A DNA stretch of 64,000 nucleotides from Pseudodesulfovibrio sp. (lineage in GTDB: Bacteria > Desulfobacterota > Desulfovibrionia > Desulfovibrionales > Desulfovibrionaceae). The notes under the pieces are model-generated. The model was given only the letters and a program-made list of their open reading frames with translations, searched no databases and was not told the DNA's origin. The DNA lies in contig JADGEX010000001.1 in NCBI GenBank assembly GCA_016744135.1, positions 1,065,029-1,129,028 on the forward strand, in the 5' to 3' direction. The stretch's first letter is position 1; each line of letters begins with the position of its first letter. Made by a program: the position numbers and the translations under genes. Shown here piece by piece: positions 26,397-34,778 of this stretch.

Positions 26397-28118
26397 ATGG
26401 GATACGTCTCTTCTGTTTCCAGTAATGTCATTGCATACGAGCCTGTTACGACCTCTGGTGAAGTCTCATTCTCAGGACTGGGTAACGGGACGGACTTCCA
26501 GGAAATCATCGACGTCACCATCGATTCCGAAAGCTATCAAAAAGAAGAGTACGAAGCCCAAAAGACTGAAACAGAATACATAATCAGCCTTCTGGAACAG
26601 TTGGAAAGCGAAATGGACGAACTCAACACCTCGCTGAAAGATTTGGACGAACCTGACGAGTTCTACACCATGGAAGGAACCAGCAGTGGCGATGAGGTCG
26701 ATGTGGAAGTCACTGGCGAAGCGGATGTTGGCGTACACACTGTCATTGTTGACCAGTTGGCCCAAAATGACATCTGGATAAACAGCGCACAAGGGTACGA
26801 TGCAGAAACAACTGTAATCGCAGATACGGCCACAACTCTGGATATAACATTTCAGGGAGACACCATTTCCATTGATGTAGCCGCCGGGACCACTCTTCAG
26901 GGCCTTGTGGACACTATCAACGGCAGCGTGGCCGCACGCGACAAGGTCGAGGCCGACCTCATGTTCGACGGCGACAGTTATTACTTTGTCCTGAAAAGCA
27001 CCGACTCCGGCGAAGATAACGCCATCACCATCGACAGCACGGGCACATTGAATGGCATGGACCCGACAGGGTTCGCCAACACCCAGACAGCGCAAAACTC
27101 AAAAATCAAGGTAGATGGATTCCCGGACGATCCAAACCAATGGATAGAACGCGACACCAATTCCGTAGATGACGTGATAAACGGCATGACCCTTGATCTC
27201 AAAGAGACAACGGGAAGTGACGGGGTCAAGATATCGGTGGATTACGACACTGACGGGATGCTCGACACCATCATGGATGTGGTGGCGGGTATGAACCAAA
27301 TCATTCTCGACATTCAGATTCTGACAGGTCGCGTCACTGAGGAGGAAGACCCGGAAACGGAAGCTTATACAATCGACAACTACGCCATGGACATCATGTA
27401 CAACGAACTCAAAAGCATCCTGTCATCAGGGGCACTTGGGTTCTCCCGATATGACGAAGAAGAAGGTGGAGATTATTACAATGCCCTGTCACAAATCGGT
27501 TTTTATACCGACACGGATGAAGGATCTGACACATTCGGTCAATTGCTCGTGGAAGAAGACGAATTGCAGGAAGCACTGGACACCGACCCCGAAGCCGTGG
27601 CCGCACTGTTTTCCGAAAGCGGCGTTGGCGAATCAGACAGTGACGACTTCCAGATCATCTCCGTTATCGATTCCGTAACACCTCCGGGTAAACACTCGGT
27701 TGAGTACACCATTTCCGGCGGGGCCATTACCTCGGCAACTATTGACGGCAAGGAAGCTGAAATTGACGGTTGGACCATTCTAGGCACCGATTCGACCTCA
27801 ACCGGTTTGTTTATCTCGGTGGGAGACCACAGCGACGGTGACTATTCTGGCACGGCGCGGGTCAAGCAGGGGAAGATAGGTGAGATATCAGACGCCCTTG
27901 ATGCCATGTCAGATGAAGACACTGGAACCCTGTCCATTCTCATCGACAATTATGAAGAAAGCGTCACGAGTCTGGACAACCAGATATACAATGAAGAAAA
28001 ACGACTCGACACATTGGAAACATCACTGACACGCAAGTACGCTGCTCTCGATGCGACTTTAAGCACTTACGAAAACCTCAGCGCCATGCTCACGAGTCAA
28101 TTGGCACAGCTTGATTAA
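26397..28118 (+). CDS. fliD: Flagellar filament cap FliD
   Basis: A 573-residue filament-capping protein (HAP2). The N-terminal part has SFSGLGNGTDFQEIIDVTID and a coiled coil (LLEQLESEMDELNTSLKDL); the middle has the Hook_IN-like repeat with ITIDSTGTLNGMDPTGFANT; the C-terminal FliD_C domain has GDYYNALSQIGFYTDT and ends in EKRLDTLETSLTRKYAALDA and LTSQLAQLD. Ribosome binding site AAGGAGGAAGTC. It is the last flagellar gene of the run; no fliS is visible after it, so the chaperone must be elsewhere. Confidence 0.93.
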   Translation: MGYVSSVSSNVIAYEPVTTSGEVSFSGLGNGTDFQEIIDVTIDSESYQKEEYEAQKTETEYIISLLEQLESEMDELNTSLKDLDEPDEFYTMEGTSSGDEVDVEVTGEADVGVHTVIVDQLAQNDIWINSAQGYDAETTVIADTATTLDITFQGDTISIDVAAGTTLQGLVDTINGSVAARDKVEADLMFDGDSYYFVLKSTDSGEDNAITIDSTGTLNGMDPTGFANTQTAQNSKIKVDGFPDDPNQWIERDTNSVDDVINGMTLDLKETTGSDGVKISVDYDTDGMLDTIMDVVAGMNQIILDIQILTGRVTEEEDPETEAYTIDNYAMDIMYNELKSILSSGALGFSRYDEEEGGDYYNALSQIGFYTDTDEGSDTFGQLLVEEDELQEALDTDPEAVAALFSESGVGESDSDDFQIISVIDSVTPPGKHSVEYTISGGAITSATIDGKEAEIDGWTILGTDSTSTGLFISVGDHSDGDYSGTARVKQGKIGEISDALDAMSDEDTGTLSILIDNYEESVTSLDNQIYNEEKRLDTLETSLTRKYAALDATLSTYENLSAMLTSQLAQLD

Positions 28119-28161
28119 TTCCGGGGACGATCTCTCTTTTCCGACGATACGAACCTCAATC

Positions 28162-28189
28162 TCCGACTCCCAACTTCACGAGAGTCGGA
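28162..28189 (+). terminator. Hairpin after fliD
   Basis: TCCGACTC (28162-28169) pairs with GAGTCGGA (28182-28189) around a 12-base loop. No direct T-run follows, so it may be a weak or Rho-aided terminator. Confidence 0.45.
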
Positions 28190-28314
28190 CGTGTACTCAG
28201 ATTTTATGCACTCATCGTCAGCAGATGCATTCGTAGCATTCTTGCGCATTATTCGCCTCAACACATCCACAGGAATTTCGACCGGTAATATCATGGCAAC
28301 CCACAATTTCCATT

Positions 28315-28350
28315 TCATTAAAAAAGGGCCGCGTCTGTTGACACAGCCCT
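28315..28350 (-). terminator. Intrinsic terminator of the EF-hand gene
   Basis: On the minus strand AGGGCTGTGTC and GACGCGGCCCT pair (11 pairs, two G-U) with an AACA loop and are followed by a T-run. It lies 23 bases after the EF-hand stop codon. Confidence 0.8.
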
Positions 28351-28372
28351 GATTTCAGTCTTGCCAAAACGT

Positions 28373-28831
28373 TTAGGCACTAACATCCAATCCAGCTGAT
28401 AAGGATTGATTATAATCACCACCAAACATGGCGTCCTGCATTCGGCCATACTGTTCAACACCTTGGGCTTGACTATCGCCGGGGTTTCCCCCTGTCATAT
28501 CCATCAACTGTTGGAATGCCTGGGAACCTCCGTTGAGCTTAATACCGCCCAAGCCATTGCCCCCACGTCCCGCGTCAAGCTCTTCCTGCGACACAAAACC
28601 ATCTTCATTGGTATCCAATGGGTCAAGTTCTTCGGTACTGTCCGAAGAATCTGAGGCTTCAGAAAAGGATGCGCCAATCTGACTCACAAGGTCATCACTA
28701 TCGGCGTCCATCGCATCCGCGAAATCCGAACTTTCTGACGACGCTTCCGGCGGAGGCGGAGGCTGCATACCACCCTGCATTCCCATCATTCCGGCCATGG
28801 AACTCATCGAACTCATAGAGCCAATTTCCAT
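28373..28831 (-). CDS. EF-hand domain protein, low-complexity
   Basis: A 152-residue acidic protein with one canonical EF-hand loop, DTNEDGFVSQEE (D1, N3, D5, G6, E12), near residues 72-83. Before it are a Met/Ser/Gly-rich start (EIGSMSSMSSMAGMMGMQGG), a run of five prolines and a Ser/Asp-rich stretch; after it Gly, Gln and Met are frequent. No signal peptide or membrane segment is seen. I set the start at 28831, after AAGGAGATGCCTT; the frame is open 25 codons further but lacks a start signal. Calcium binding is likely from the loop. It lies behind the flagellar operon on the other strand, but there is no evidence of a flagellar function. Confidence 0.75.
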   Translation of the reverse strand: MEIGSMSSMSSMAGMMGMQGGMQPPPPPEASSESSDFADAMDADSDDLVSQIGASFSEASDSSDSTEELDPLDTNEDGFVSQEELDAGRGGNGLGGIKLNGGSQAFQQLMDMTGGNPGDSQAQGVEQYGRMQDAMFGGDYNQSLSAGLDVSA

Positions 28832-28938
28832 AAGGCATCTCCTTGAATCATCCACCCCCGTTTTCACGGCCCGGCAACAGCCGATATGACTGTCTCCCCT
28901 CTCCAAAGGCGGGCATGCGAAAAGGAAGTGGTGTACTT

Positions 28939-28950
28939 GATAATATTATC
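28939..28950 (-). repeat. Short palindrome upstream of the EF-hand gene
   Basis: GATAATATTATC, a perfect 12-base palindrome, 108 bases before the EF-hand start. It could be a regulator site or include a -10 box; nothing more can be said. Confidence 0.3.
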
Positions 28951-29011
28951 GCATACCCCACCCAGAACGTTACTAGGATTTCATTAAGAAATGTTCAGAA
29001 AACTCGAAAAA

Positions 29012-30073
29012 TTATAGCTGGACAGTGTTCAGGACCACAGACAAAGCCTTGAACCAAAACTCCATTTCATCGCCGGATTTCAGGGCAAGTTCCTTGGCAC
29101 TCTGTTCAGAAATGAGTGCGCAAACGTCAGAACCATCCGGCAGTCGTCCCAACACTTCTGACAATACGGGAGAATCAGTCACACGAATAACTGTCCCCTT
29201 GAATCGATTCCTGGCACTGCCAACCGGTGTTTTGCGACATGAAATGACATTGACTAACGGAGCTTTGACCGTTGCAATGACCGGCGCACCTTTCACGAGT
29301 TTCAAATTGAGCAGACTGTCCGAAGTGATAACGGAGGACAAAACCATACCCGACCGTGTTTCCATAGTCACTTCTGCCATGACTGAATCTTCCACAACGC
29401 CTATCACGTGGCCGACAAAAGAATTTCGCGCACTGGTTCTTTTACGCATGGCATTATGGGCCGTCCGCACAATAGATTGCATATCGCCCGTCGAAAATTG
29501 TTGAAAATTCGCTGTCAAATCAAGAGAGGACTGACCAAGAACTTCCTTCACGATAGTGATGGGGACACCGCTGCGAAGCATTTCCACGGCCCGTGTATTG
29601 CGAAGGGATTTTGGGCAGACATGGTCTTTGGACAACCCGCAATCCTTCCCTCGAGCATAACAAATACGCCGAAAATACCCTGGGTCAACCTGAAAGAATG
29701 TCCCCCGTAAACCACATCCCAACGGACCTTCAAGGGCTGCCATTACCTCGGAAAACAACTCGTTTGAAAGTGGCACTTCCCGAATTCTCCCTTCCCGTCC
29801 CAAACGAACAAAGGGCCCCTCAGCGTCAAAAGCGATTGAATCATCAAGGGAAAGAATCTCCCCCAGGCGCGCTCCGGTATGCCTGAGCATCAAAAAAATG
29901 AGCCACATGCGCTCCCTTGCCTGCACACTGTCCGCACGAACAGCCGAAACCTTCCATTGCCTGAACGCCTGCTCAAACTCACGCATCTCAGACGGTTCCA
30001 GATAATTCACATGATCCGACACATTAAAAAAGTCTCGGGGGTAGGCCTTGCTGGATGATTTAACACTGCTCAT
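29012..30073 (-). CDS. tunR: TunR-type Mo/W-responsive regulator (recombinase-derived)
   Basis: A 353-residue protein that joins a tyrosine-recombinase-like DNA-binding part (about 25-210) to two TOBE/Mop oxyanion-binding domains (about 214-280 and 287-352; FVGHVIGVVEDSVMAEVTME and FKGTVIRVTDSPVLSEVLGR). That layout is the published description of TunR. The recombinase active site is broken: Arg69 (TGARLGE) and Arg158 (PKSLRNT) remain, but His of HxxR is Lys155, the second His/Trp is Gln181 (LGQSS), and the nucleophilic Tyr is Phe190 (TANFQQF). It therefore should bind but not cut DNA. It is divergent from modCAB, with a 28-base inverted repeat between them. TunR is known to activate mod genes when tungstate is low. 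Confidence 0.9.
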   Translation of the reverse strand: MSSVKSSSKAYPRDFFNVSDHVNYLEPSEMREFEQAFRQWKVSAVRADSVQARERMWLIFLMLRHTGARLGEILSLDDSIAFDAEGPFVRLGREGRIREVPLSNELFSEVMAALEGPLGCGLRGTFFQVDPGYFRRICYARGKDCGLSKDHVCPKSLRNTRAVEMLRSGVPITIVKEVLGQSSLDLTANFQQFSTGDMQSIVRTAHNAMRKRTSARNSFVGHVIGVVEDSVMAEVTMETRSGMVLSSVITSDSLLNLKLVKGAPVIATVKAPLVNVISCRKTPVGSARNRFKGTVIRVTDSPVLSEVLGRLPDGSDVCALISEQSAKELALKSGDEMEFWFKALSVVLNTVQL

Positions 30074-30091
30074 TGATGGTATTCCTTAAAG

Positions 30092-30119
30092 AGTCACGTT
30101 TTACACTGTTCGCGTGACT
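30092..30119 (+). promoter_or_regulatory. Candidate TunR binding site
   Basis: AGTCACG (30092-30098) and CGTGACT (30113-30119) form a 7-14-7 inverted repeat of 28 bases between tunR and modC. The length and long spacer are like the core sites of Xer-type recombinases (two ~11-base arms around a short centre) and near the ~30-base TunR motif in the literature. A further half-site CGTGAC is at 30161-30166. A weak promoter (TTGCCG 30123, TAGGAA 30146, spacer 17) follows directly, as expected for an activator site. Confidence 0.65.
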
Positions 30120-30211
30120 TGGTTGCCGAATAACAGAACAGAACATAGGAAAATTGTGAGCGTGACACAACCCCGCAGGCCACCCCAATGACCGAAAGGA
30201 TACGAACAACC

Positions 30212-30904
30212 ATGAGTCTGACCGTCAATATCCATAAAAAGCTTCCACATTTCGATCTGCAAACCCAATTTTCCTGTGCTGCGGGAGAGCTGACAGCCAT
30301 TGTCGGTCCTTCTGGGGCAGGAAAAACCACGCTTGTCCGCATAATTGCAGGACTCGAAGCGCCTGATAATGGAGCCATTACACTGAATGGCAGGACATGG
30401 ATAGATTCAAAAACGGGCAGCTTCATTCCAACGTGCAAACGAAAAATCGGACTGGTCTTTCAGGAATACACACTTTTCCCACACATGACAGTTCGTCAAA
30501 ACATAGCCTTTGGCGCCATTACGCCGACATCGGTTGAACCTCTGATGAAGACCTTCGGCATAGGACATCTCAAAGATCAACGGCCAGCCTCCATCTCGGG
30601 AGGTGAACGCCAACGTGCCGCCTTTTGTCAGGCACTTGCCAGAGAACCGGATCTGCTTCTGCTCGACGAACCATTCTCCGCTCTGGATACGGCCACACGC
30701 ATCTTTCTGTGCTCCCTGCTATCGGATCTCAAAAAGGATCTCGACATTCCCATTCTCCATGTAACCCACGACCTCAGAGAAGCAGATCAACTTGGAGATA
30801 GCGTCATTGCCGTGGAAAGTGGCCGTATCGCTCCTGACTGGTTCAACCGTCATCAACATGTACCACACGGATCGGCCCAGCTGACCGTCCCCTCATACTC
30901 ATAA
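30212..30904 (+). CDS. modC: Molybdate/tungstate ABC transporter ATP-binding protein
   Basis: A 230-residue ATPase with Walker A GPSGAGKT, Q-loop GLVFQEYTLFPHMTVRQNIA, signature SISGGERQR, Walker B LLLLDEPFSALD and H-loop HVTHDL. It lacks the C-terminal TOBE domain of E. coli ModC, which is common in the short ModC/WtpC forms. The ATG at 30212 is taken as start (GAAAGGA upstream, long spacing); an ATG at 30188 in the same frame has no ribosome binding site. It is the first gene of modCAB, divergent from tunR. Confidence 0.88.
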   Translation: MSLTVNIHKKLPHFDLQTQFSCAAGELTAIVGPSGAGKTTLVRIIAGLEAPDNGAITLNGRTWIDSKTGSFIPTCKRKIGLVFQEYTLFPHMTVRQNIAFGAITPTSVEPLMKTFGIGHLKDQRPASISGGERQRAAFCQALAREPDLLLLDEPFSALDTATRIFLCSLLSDLKKDLDIPILHVTHDLREADQLGDSVIAVESGRIAPDWFNRHQHVPHGSAQLTVPSYS

Positions 30905-30915
30905 AAGGAATGCAT

Positions 30916-31638
30916 ATGCGCACGACTCGTACTATCATCGTCACGGCTTTTCTTATCCTCTGCATAGCCACAGTTGCCTCGGCAGAAAACGCTGTCCTCG
31001 CATCCGGCGCAGGCTACAAGAAAATGGTCAACGCCCTGAACACAGTCTACACAAAAAACACCGGACAGACTGTGGACCTCCTCTTCGGCAACATGGCACG
31101 TGTGACTACTCTGGCAAAAAAGAGTGGCAACGTGGACATCGTCCTTGGTGACGCATCTTTCCTGAAAAAGGCACAACTCACTTTTTCACAAAAACAAAAA
31201 CTGGGTCACGGGAAATTGGTCCTCGCTTTTGCCAGAAACTGCCCGTATTCCTCAGTTGCTGACTTGGACAAGGCCGGTCGCATCGCCCTGCCTGACACGC
31301 ACAAAGCCATTTATGGCAAGGCTGCAAGGGAATTTCTTGAGTCCAACGGCAACCTTCCCGGTATCAAACAGCGATTGCTGGAAGTATCAACCATTCCTCA
31401 AGTCTTCTCCTATTTGACGACCAATGAAGTGGACATGGGCTTCCTGAACCTCACACACGCACTGAACGTGGCCGACAAACTTGGCGGCTATGTCATAGTT
31501 GATCAAAAAGGATACTCTCCCATCGTAATTCTCGCTGCCCTGCTCAAAGACAGTCGGCATATGAAACAGGCCAAAGACTTCCTCCGTTTCCTCGAAACTC
31601 CCGAAGCCCAAACCATTTTGCGAGAAAACGGACTGTAG
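30916..31638 (+). CDS. modA: Molybdate/tungstate binding protein
   Basis: A 240-residue periplasmic binding protein. Signal peptide about 1-22 (ending TVASA|EN). The mature start NAVLASGAGYKKMVNALNTV and the block VTTLAKKSGNVDIVLGDASF fit the ModA fold; the hinge has KLVLAFARNCPYSSVADLDK, and the C-terminus KDFLRFLETPEAQTILRENG is the ModA/Sbp ending. The ATG at 30916 is 6 bases after AAAAGGA; the ATG at 30910 lies directly on that site and is less likely. It carries Mo or W oxyanion to ModB. Confidence 0.88.
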   Translation: MRTTRTIIVTAFLILCIATVASAENAVLASGAGYKKMVNALNTVYTKNTGQTVDLLFGNMARVTTLAKKSGNVDIVLGDASFLKKAQLTFSQKQKLGHGKLVLAFARNCPYSSVADLDKAGRIALPDTHKAIYGKAAREFLESNGNLPGIKQRLLEVSTIPQVFSYLTTNEVDMGFLNLTHALNVADKLGGYVIVDQKGYSPIVILAALLKDSRHMKQAKDFLRFLETPEAQTILRENGL

Positions 31639-31643
31639 GCCGC

Positions 31644-32312
31644 ATGAACGTCCTTGATATTCTGGCACAACCGGAAACCACCGGACCACTCGTCCTCACC
31701 CTCAAAGTACTGGCAGTATCCGGCCTACTCCATTTGGTAAGCAGTATTCTGCTCGGCTATTATCTGACCTCGGGGAAAAGCACGATGCGTTCAGTGGTGG
31801 ACTTTCTGGTCACCTTGCCGTTAGTCTTTCCGCCCATAGCCACAGGTTTCATTCTGCTCATACTGCTCGGCAGAGCCGGGTTCATCGGGCAGGTCCTACC
31901 AGTGGATATCGTGTTCAGCTTTCCGGGCGTGGTCATCGCCGCGTTTGTGGCCGGACTTCCATTGGTGGTCAAACCAGTGGAAGCCGCACTTCGGGGCAAT
32001 GTCAAACAACTGGCCGAAGCCTCACGGGTGCTTGGCAAGAGCGAATGGCAAACCTTCTGGTTCGTATTATTGCCCAACGTCAAACGCAACGTCGCTTCAG
32101 GCTGGTTTCTGGCTCTGGGCCGTTCTCTCGGAGAGGTGGGCATCACGCTGATGCTCGGCGGCAACATCATCGGCAGGACCAACACCCTGTCCCTTGAGAT
32201 TTATAACGCCGTATTCAGCGGTGAATTCGAGCGGGCACTGGTCCTGTCCGCTATCATCGGCATATTCTCACTGACCATATTCATCGCACTCAAAAAACTT
32301 TCCGCTGTCTAG
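31644..32312 (+). CDS. modB: Molybdate/tungstate ABC transporter permease
   Basis: A 222-residue permease with five to six membrane segments and the EAA loop QLAEASRVLGKSEWQTFWFV, followed by GWFLALGRSLGEVGITLMLG, a block strongly conserved in ModB. It starts 5 bases after the modA stop without a clear ribosome binding site, so coupling is likely. A DUF364 gene follows after 8 bases. Confidence 0.93.
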   Translation: MNVLDILAQPETTGPLVLTLKVLAVSGLLHLVSSILLGYYLTSGKSTMRSVVDFLVTLPLVFPPIATGFILLILLGRAGFIGQVLPVDIVFSFPGVVIAAFVAGLPLVVKPVEAALRGNVKQLAEASRVLGKSEWQTFWFVLLPNVKRNVASGWFLALGRSLGEVGITLMLGGNIIGRTNTLSLEIYNAVFSGEFERALVLSAIIGIFSLTIFIALKKLSAV

Positions 32313-32320
32313 GAGCACAT

Positions 32321-33046
32321 ATGAAAACCACATTGGAAACCGTCCGCGACAAGGCCCTTGTTCTCTGGGGCAAAGAAGATATCCTCAACGAAAGCATCAC
32401 GGTTTCAGCCGGTCCCCTGACCGTCGAGGAAGCTATTGGCACCCCTGAAGAAAACGACTTTCCCATTCAGCAGGGTAAAGAAAAATTGATGGAGGCCGTA
32501 TTTCGCGGAGAACGCGGGCAGGCTTTTACAGATAACTACGGCAACTACACCGGCACCTTGAGCGATGTGGCCGCCTTGACGCTGGACAACAACTTCAACC
32601 GTGCCGTGTTTGTCGCCACACTCAATGCCGTTTCCCGCTCGCTCGGCCTGGCAAAAGGCACAGTTCATTGCAAGGATTGCGGCCCCAAGGAATGTTCGGA
32701 AAAAATATTCGATCACATCAAGGAAAACTACGGGAAATGTCGCATCACCATCATCGGATTTCAGCCGGCACTGGCCGAAGCACTCAACAAAGAAACCGAA
32801 GTGCGGCTCATTGATCTCGACCCGGACAACATCGGAGAAACAAAACGCGGAGTACTCGTGGAAGGTGGCGAGGCCACGGCAGAAGCTATTGACTGGTGCG
32901 ATCTCTTGCTTGTCACCGGCACCACGCTTGCCAACAGCACCATTGATCTGTTCCTGACAAAAAAACCGGTGCTTTTCTATGGTACCACCATCTCCGGCGG
33001 GGCCGCTCTCATGGAATGGGACCGATTCTGTCCACAGAGTTCCTAA
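32321..33046 (+). CDS. DUF4213/DUF364 family protein (putative metal chelation)
   Basis: A 241-residue cytoplasmic protein of the DUF4213 (N-terminal, about 1-100) plus DUF364 (C-terminal Rossmann-like, about 120-241) type. Visible marks are GQAFTDNYGNYTG, NAVSRSLGL, the cysteine cluster HCKDCGPKECSEKI (near 115-127) and ITIIGFQPALAEAL, then DLLLVTGTTLANSTI. The family is proposed to bind heavy metals, without biochemical proof. It is the last gene of the mod operon (good ribosome binding site AGGAGCACAT), so a role in Mo/W handling is plausible. Its stop overlaps the stop of the convergent phosphatase gene by 4 bases. Confidence 0.85.
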   Translation: MKTTLETVRDKALVLWGKEDILNESITVSAGPLTVEEAIGTPEENDFPIQQGKEKLMEAVFRGERGQAFTDNYGNYTGTLSDVAALTLDNNFNRAVFVATLNAVSRSLGLAKGTVHCKDCGPKECSEKIFDHIKENYGKCRITIIGFQPALAEALNKETEVRLIDLDPDNIGETKRGVLVEGGEATAEAIDWCDLLLVTGTTLANSTIDLFLTKKPVLFYGTTISGGAALMEWDRFCPQSS

Positions 33047-33657
33047 GAAGTCGATTCAAAAAAAGATGACAAATCGTCAGGGGAGACGTTGTCCGCAACC
33101 AACTCCAGCCCATTATTCCCTGACCGAAACAATGTACAATGGGCATAGTCGGGTTTAAAATGAAACAGGTCATCCAAAGGGTGACCTGTTACCCGACAAA
33201 GCACTGATCGAAGAACTCCTGCGTGCGTCACGGCCAAAACAGGACTCGCACTGTGCGCCAGTTCTTCTAGGGCACTCATAGCCCGGTCAGCCACATCCGA
33301 AAAACTTTCACCGGACGGGGCGCGAAATGAACCAAATCGATCACCGCGTTCAGCATACTTCGCAAAATATTCTCGACGTATCTCATCAAAGAGAAGGCCA
33401 TCCCACTTTCCCATATCGATTTCGTTCAAAGCGGGAATAGTATCCACCGACATATTCAAATCCAGAGCCAATGGGCTGACGGTATCCAAAGCCCGCTGCG
33501 CCGGACTCGCGCACAGTCGCTTGAACCCAATACCGCGTACCGATTCCACAAGAGACCGAGCCTGCTCGCGTCCGACATCTGACAACGGCAACGGAGTTCT
33601 TCCAATACATCGCCCCTTGGAATCCTCTTTCTGCGCATGGCGCATCAGTACAATCAT
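33043..33657 (-). CDS. Histidine phosphatase family protein (CobC/PhoE-like)
   Basis: A 204-residue phosphatase of the phosphoglycerate-mutase-like branch. Catalytic motif LMRHAQKED (Arg6-His7, the RHG position has Ala), then GRCIGRTPLPLSDVGREQA, Arg near 53 (CASPAQRALDT), Glu in LNEIDMGKWDG and the second His in AVTHAGVLR. Alpha-ribazole phosphatase CobC has the same features, but the neighbours are molybdenum-enzyme genes, so a phosphate ester of the local pathway is the more likely substrate. It overlaps the MocA-HD gene by ATGA and is the last gene of the 11-gene run. Confidence 0.88.
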   Translation of the reverse strand: MIVLMRHAQKEDSKGRCIGRTPLPLSDVGREQARSLVESVRGIGFKRLCASPAQRALDTVSPLALDLNMSVDTIPALNEIDMGKWDGLLFDEIRREYFAKYAERGDRFGSFRAPSGESFSDVADRAMSALEELAHSASPVLAVTHAGVLRSVLCRVTGHPLDDLFHFKPDYAHCTLFRSGNNGLELVADNVSPDDLSSFFESTS

Positions 33658-34778
33658 GCCAAGACCTCCTGCGCCAACTGCTCAGTGGAAACACCCATCT
33701 CCCGATCAAAGCGAGCCATAATATCTGTCGCCCGCTCCAGTCGGCCAAGTATGGCCTGTTCCACGCCCGGTTCGTGGCGATATTGCTCTATCTTGTTCAT
33801 GTAACGGACTTTAAGTGGTACCGGTTTCTCTCCGCACACCAATTTATCCGCAAGGAACACAACTTCTTTTTCCGTAATCGGTTCCTCCGATGGAAGCAAC
33901 AAATCGAAATGTTCCAAGGCAATATCCGCAGCAACATGAAAACCATGCGCATGCAGCCGCTCGGCTCCCACTATCTCATGCCGCTTGGTCCCCTTGCCTA
34001 TATCATGGGTCAACGCCGCCCCCCGAACAAGTGCGGCATCAAGACAATCGCCGTTGCGCAGGCAGTTCAACTGTTGACACAGGGCCTCGGCCACACGCGA
34101 CACAGCCTGACAATGCCGAACGATATTCAAAGGCACGGAATACATTTCCCACAACTGACAGCACTCTTCATGATTCGGATACGGGGAGTCTACCAAAGAC
34201 TTTGCCAACGTATAATCTGCCGGGTAATCCAAATCGTGCACAGTTCCAAAATCAGCCACGTCCAAATCTCGTGCCCCGGTTTCATTTTGATCCAACACGG
34301 TCCGCAACCCACCTGTTCCATCGTGATTCACAATTGCGGGAATCAAACTCCGACTGATCAGCGGAGGATGACCTCGTTCTCCCATAAAACAAGGATACAA
34401 AATGGAGGGAGAGGCCTGTTCAAAATCAGCAATAAGGCGACTAACAGTTTCAGAACGGACCAACGGGATATCTACCGGAAGCATAAAAAATGCCGAAAAG
34501 TCATCTCCCAAGGCCCGAACGCCTGTCAGCACTGAAGAATACATACCCTGCTCAAAATCGGCATTATGCACAGCTACAACTCCGGCCTGATGCGCAGCCT
34601 CGGTCACTTCGTCACTCCGTCTTCCCGTAACCACAATGACCTGCTCAACACCATTTCTTCGGAATACGTCAACGCACCGCGACAACACTGTTCCATCTCC
34701 CAACGGTAACAAGGGTTTGAAATCACCCATACGAGAAGAAAAACCAGCCGCCGGTATTATTGCGGCCAGGGCGCTCAT
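33654..34778 (-). CDS. MocA-like NTP transferase fused to an HD phosphohydrolase domain
   Basis: A 374-residue fusion. Residues 1-195 are a MobA/MocA nucleotidyltransferase (IIPAAGFSSRMGDFKPLLPL, then FFMLPVDIPLV and GERGHPPLISRSLIP); this kind of enzyme adds CMP to molybdopterin, giving the cytosine dinucleotide cofactor (MCD) used by aldehyde oxidoreductases. Residues about 215-345 are an HD domain (RGAALTHDIGKGTKRHEIVG, AERLHAHGF, FLADKLVCGEKPV). Overlaps of 4 bases with both neighbours show tight coupling. The MCD role fits the Mop-type enzyme upstream; the HD activity is unknown. Confidence 0.88.
   Translation of the reverse strand: MSALAAIIPAAGFSSRMGDFKPLLPLGDGTVLSRCVDVFRRNGVEQVIVVTGRRSDEVTEAAHQAGVVAVHNADFEQGMYSSVLTGVRALGDDFSAFFMLPVDIPLVRSETVSRLIADFEQASPSILYPCFMGERGHPPLISRSLIPAIVNHDGTGGLRTVLDQNETGARDLDVADFGTVHDLDYPADYTLAKSLVDSPYPNHEECCQLWEMYSVPLNIVRHCQAVSRVAEALCQQLNCLRNGDCLDAALVRGAALTHDIGKGTKRHEIVGAERLHAHGFHVAADIALEHFDLLLPSEEPITEKEVVFLADKLVCGEKPVPLKVRYMNKIEQYRHEPGVEQAILGRLERATDIMARFDREMGVSTEQLAQEVLA

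Noticed and set aside
29012..30073. Integrase of a mobile element
   Set aside because: The recombinase active site is lost (Lys155, Gln181, Phe190), TOBE domains are attached, and no attachment sites or phage genes are near; TunR explains it.
33774..34535. 253-codon open frame on the plus strand
   Set aside because: Antisense to the MocA-HD gene, which shows clear motifs.
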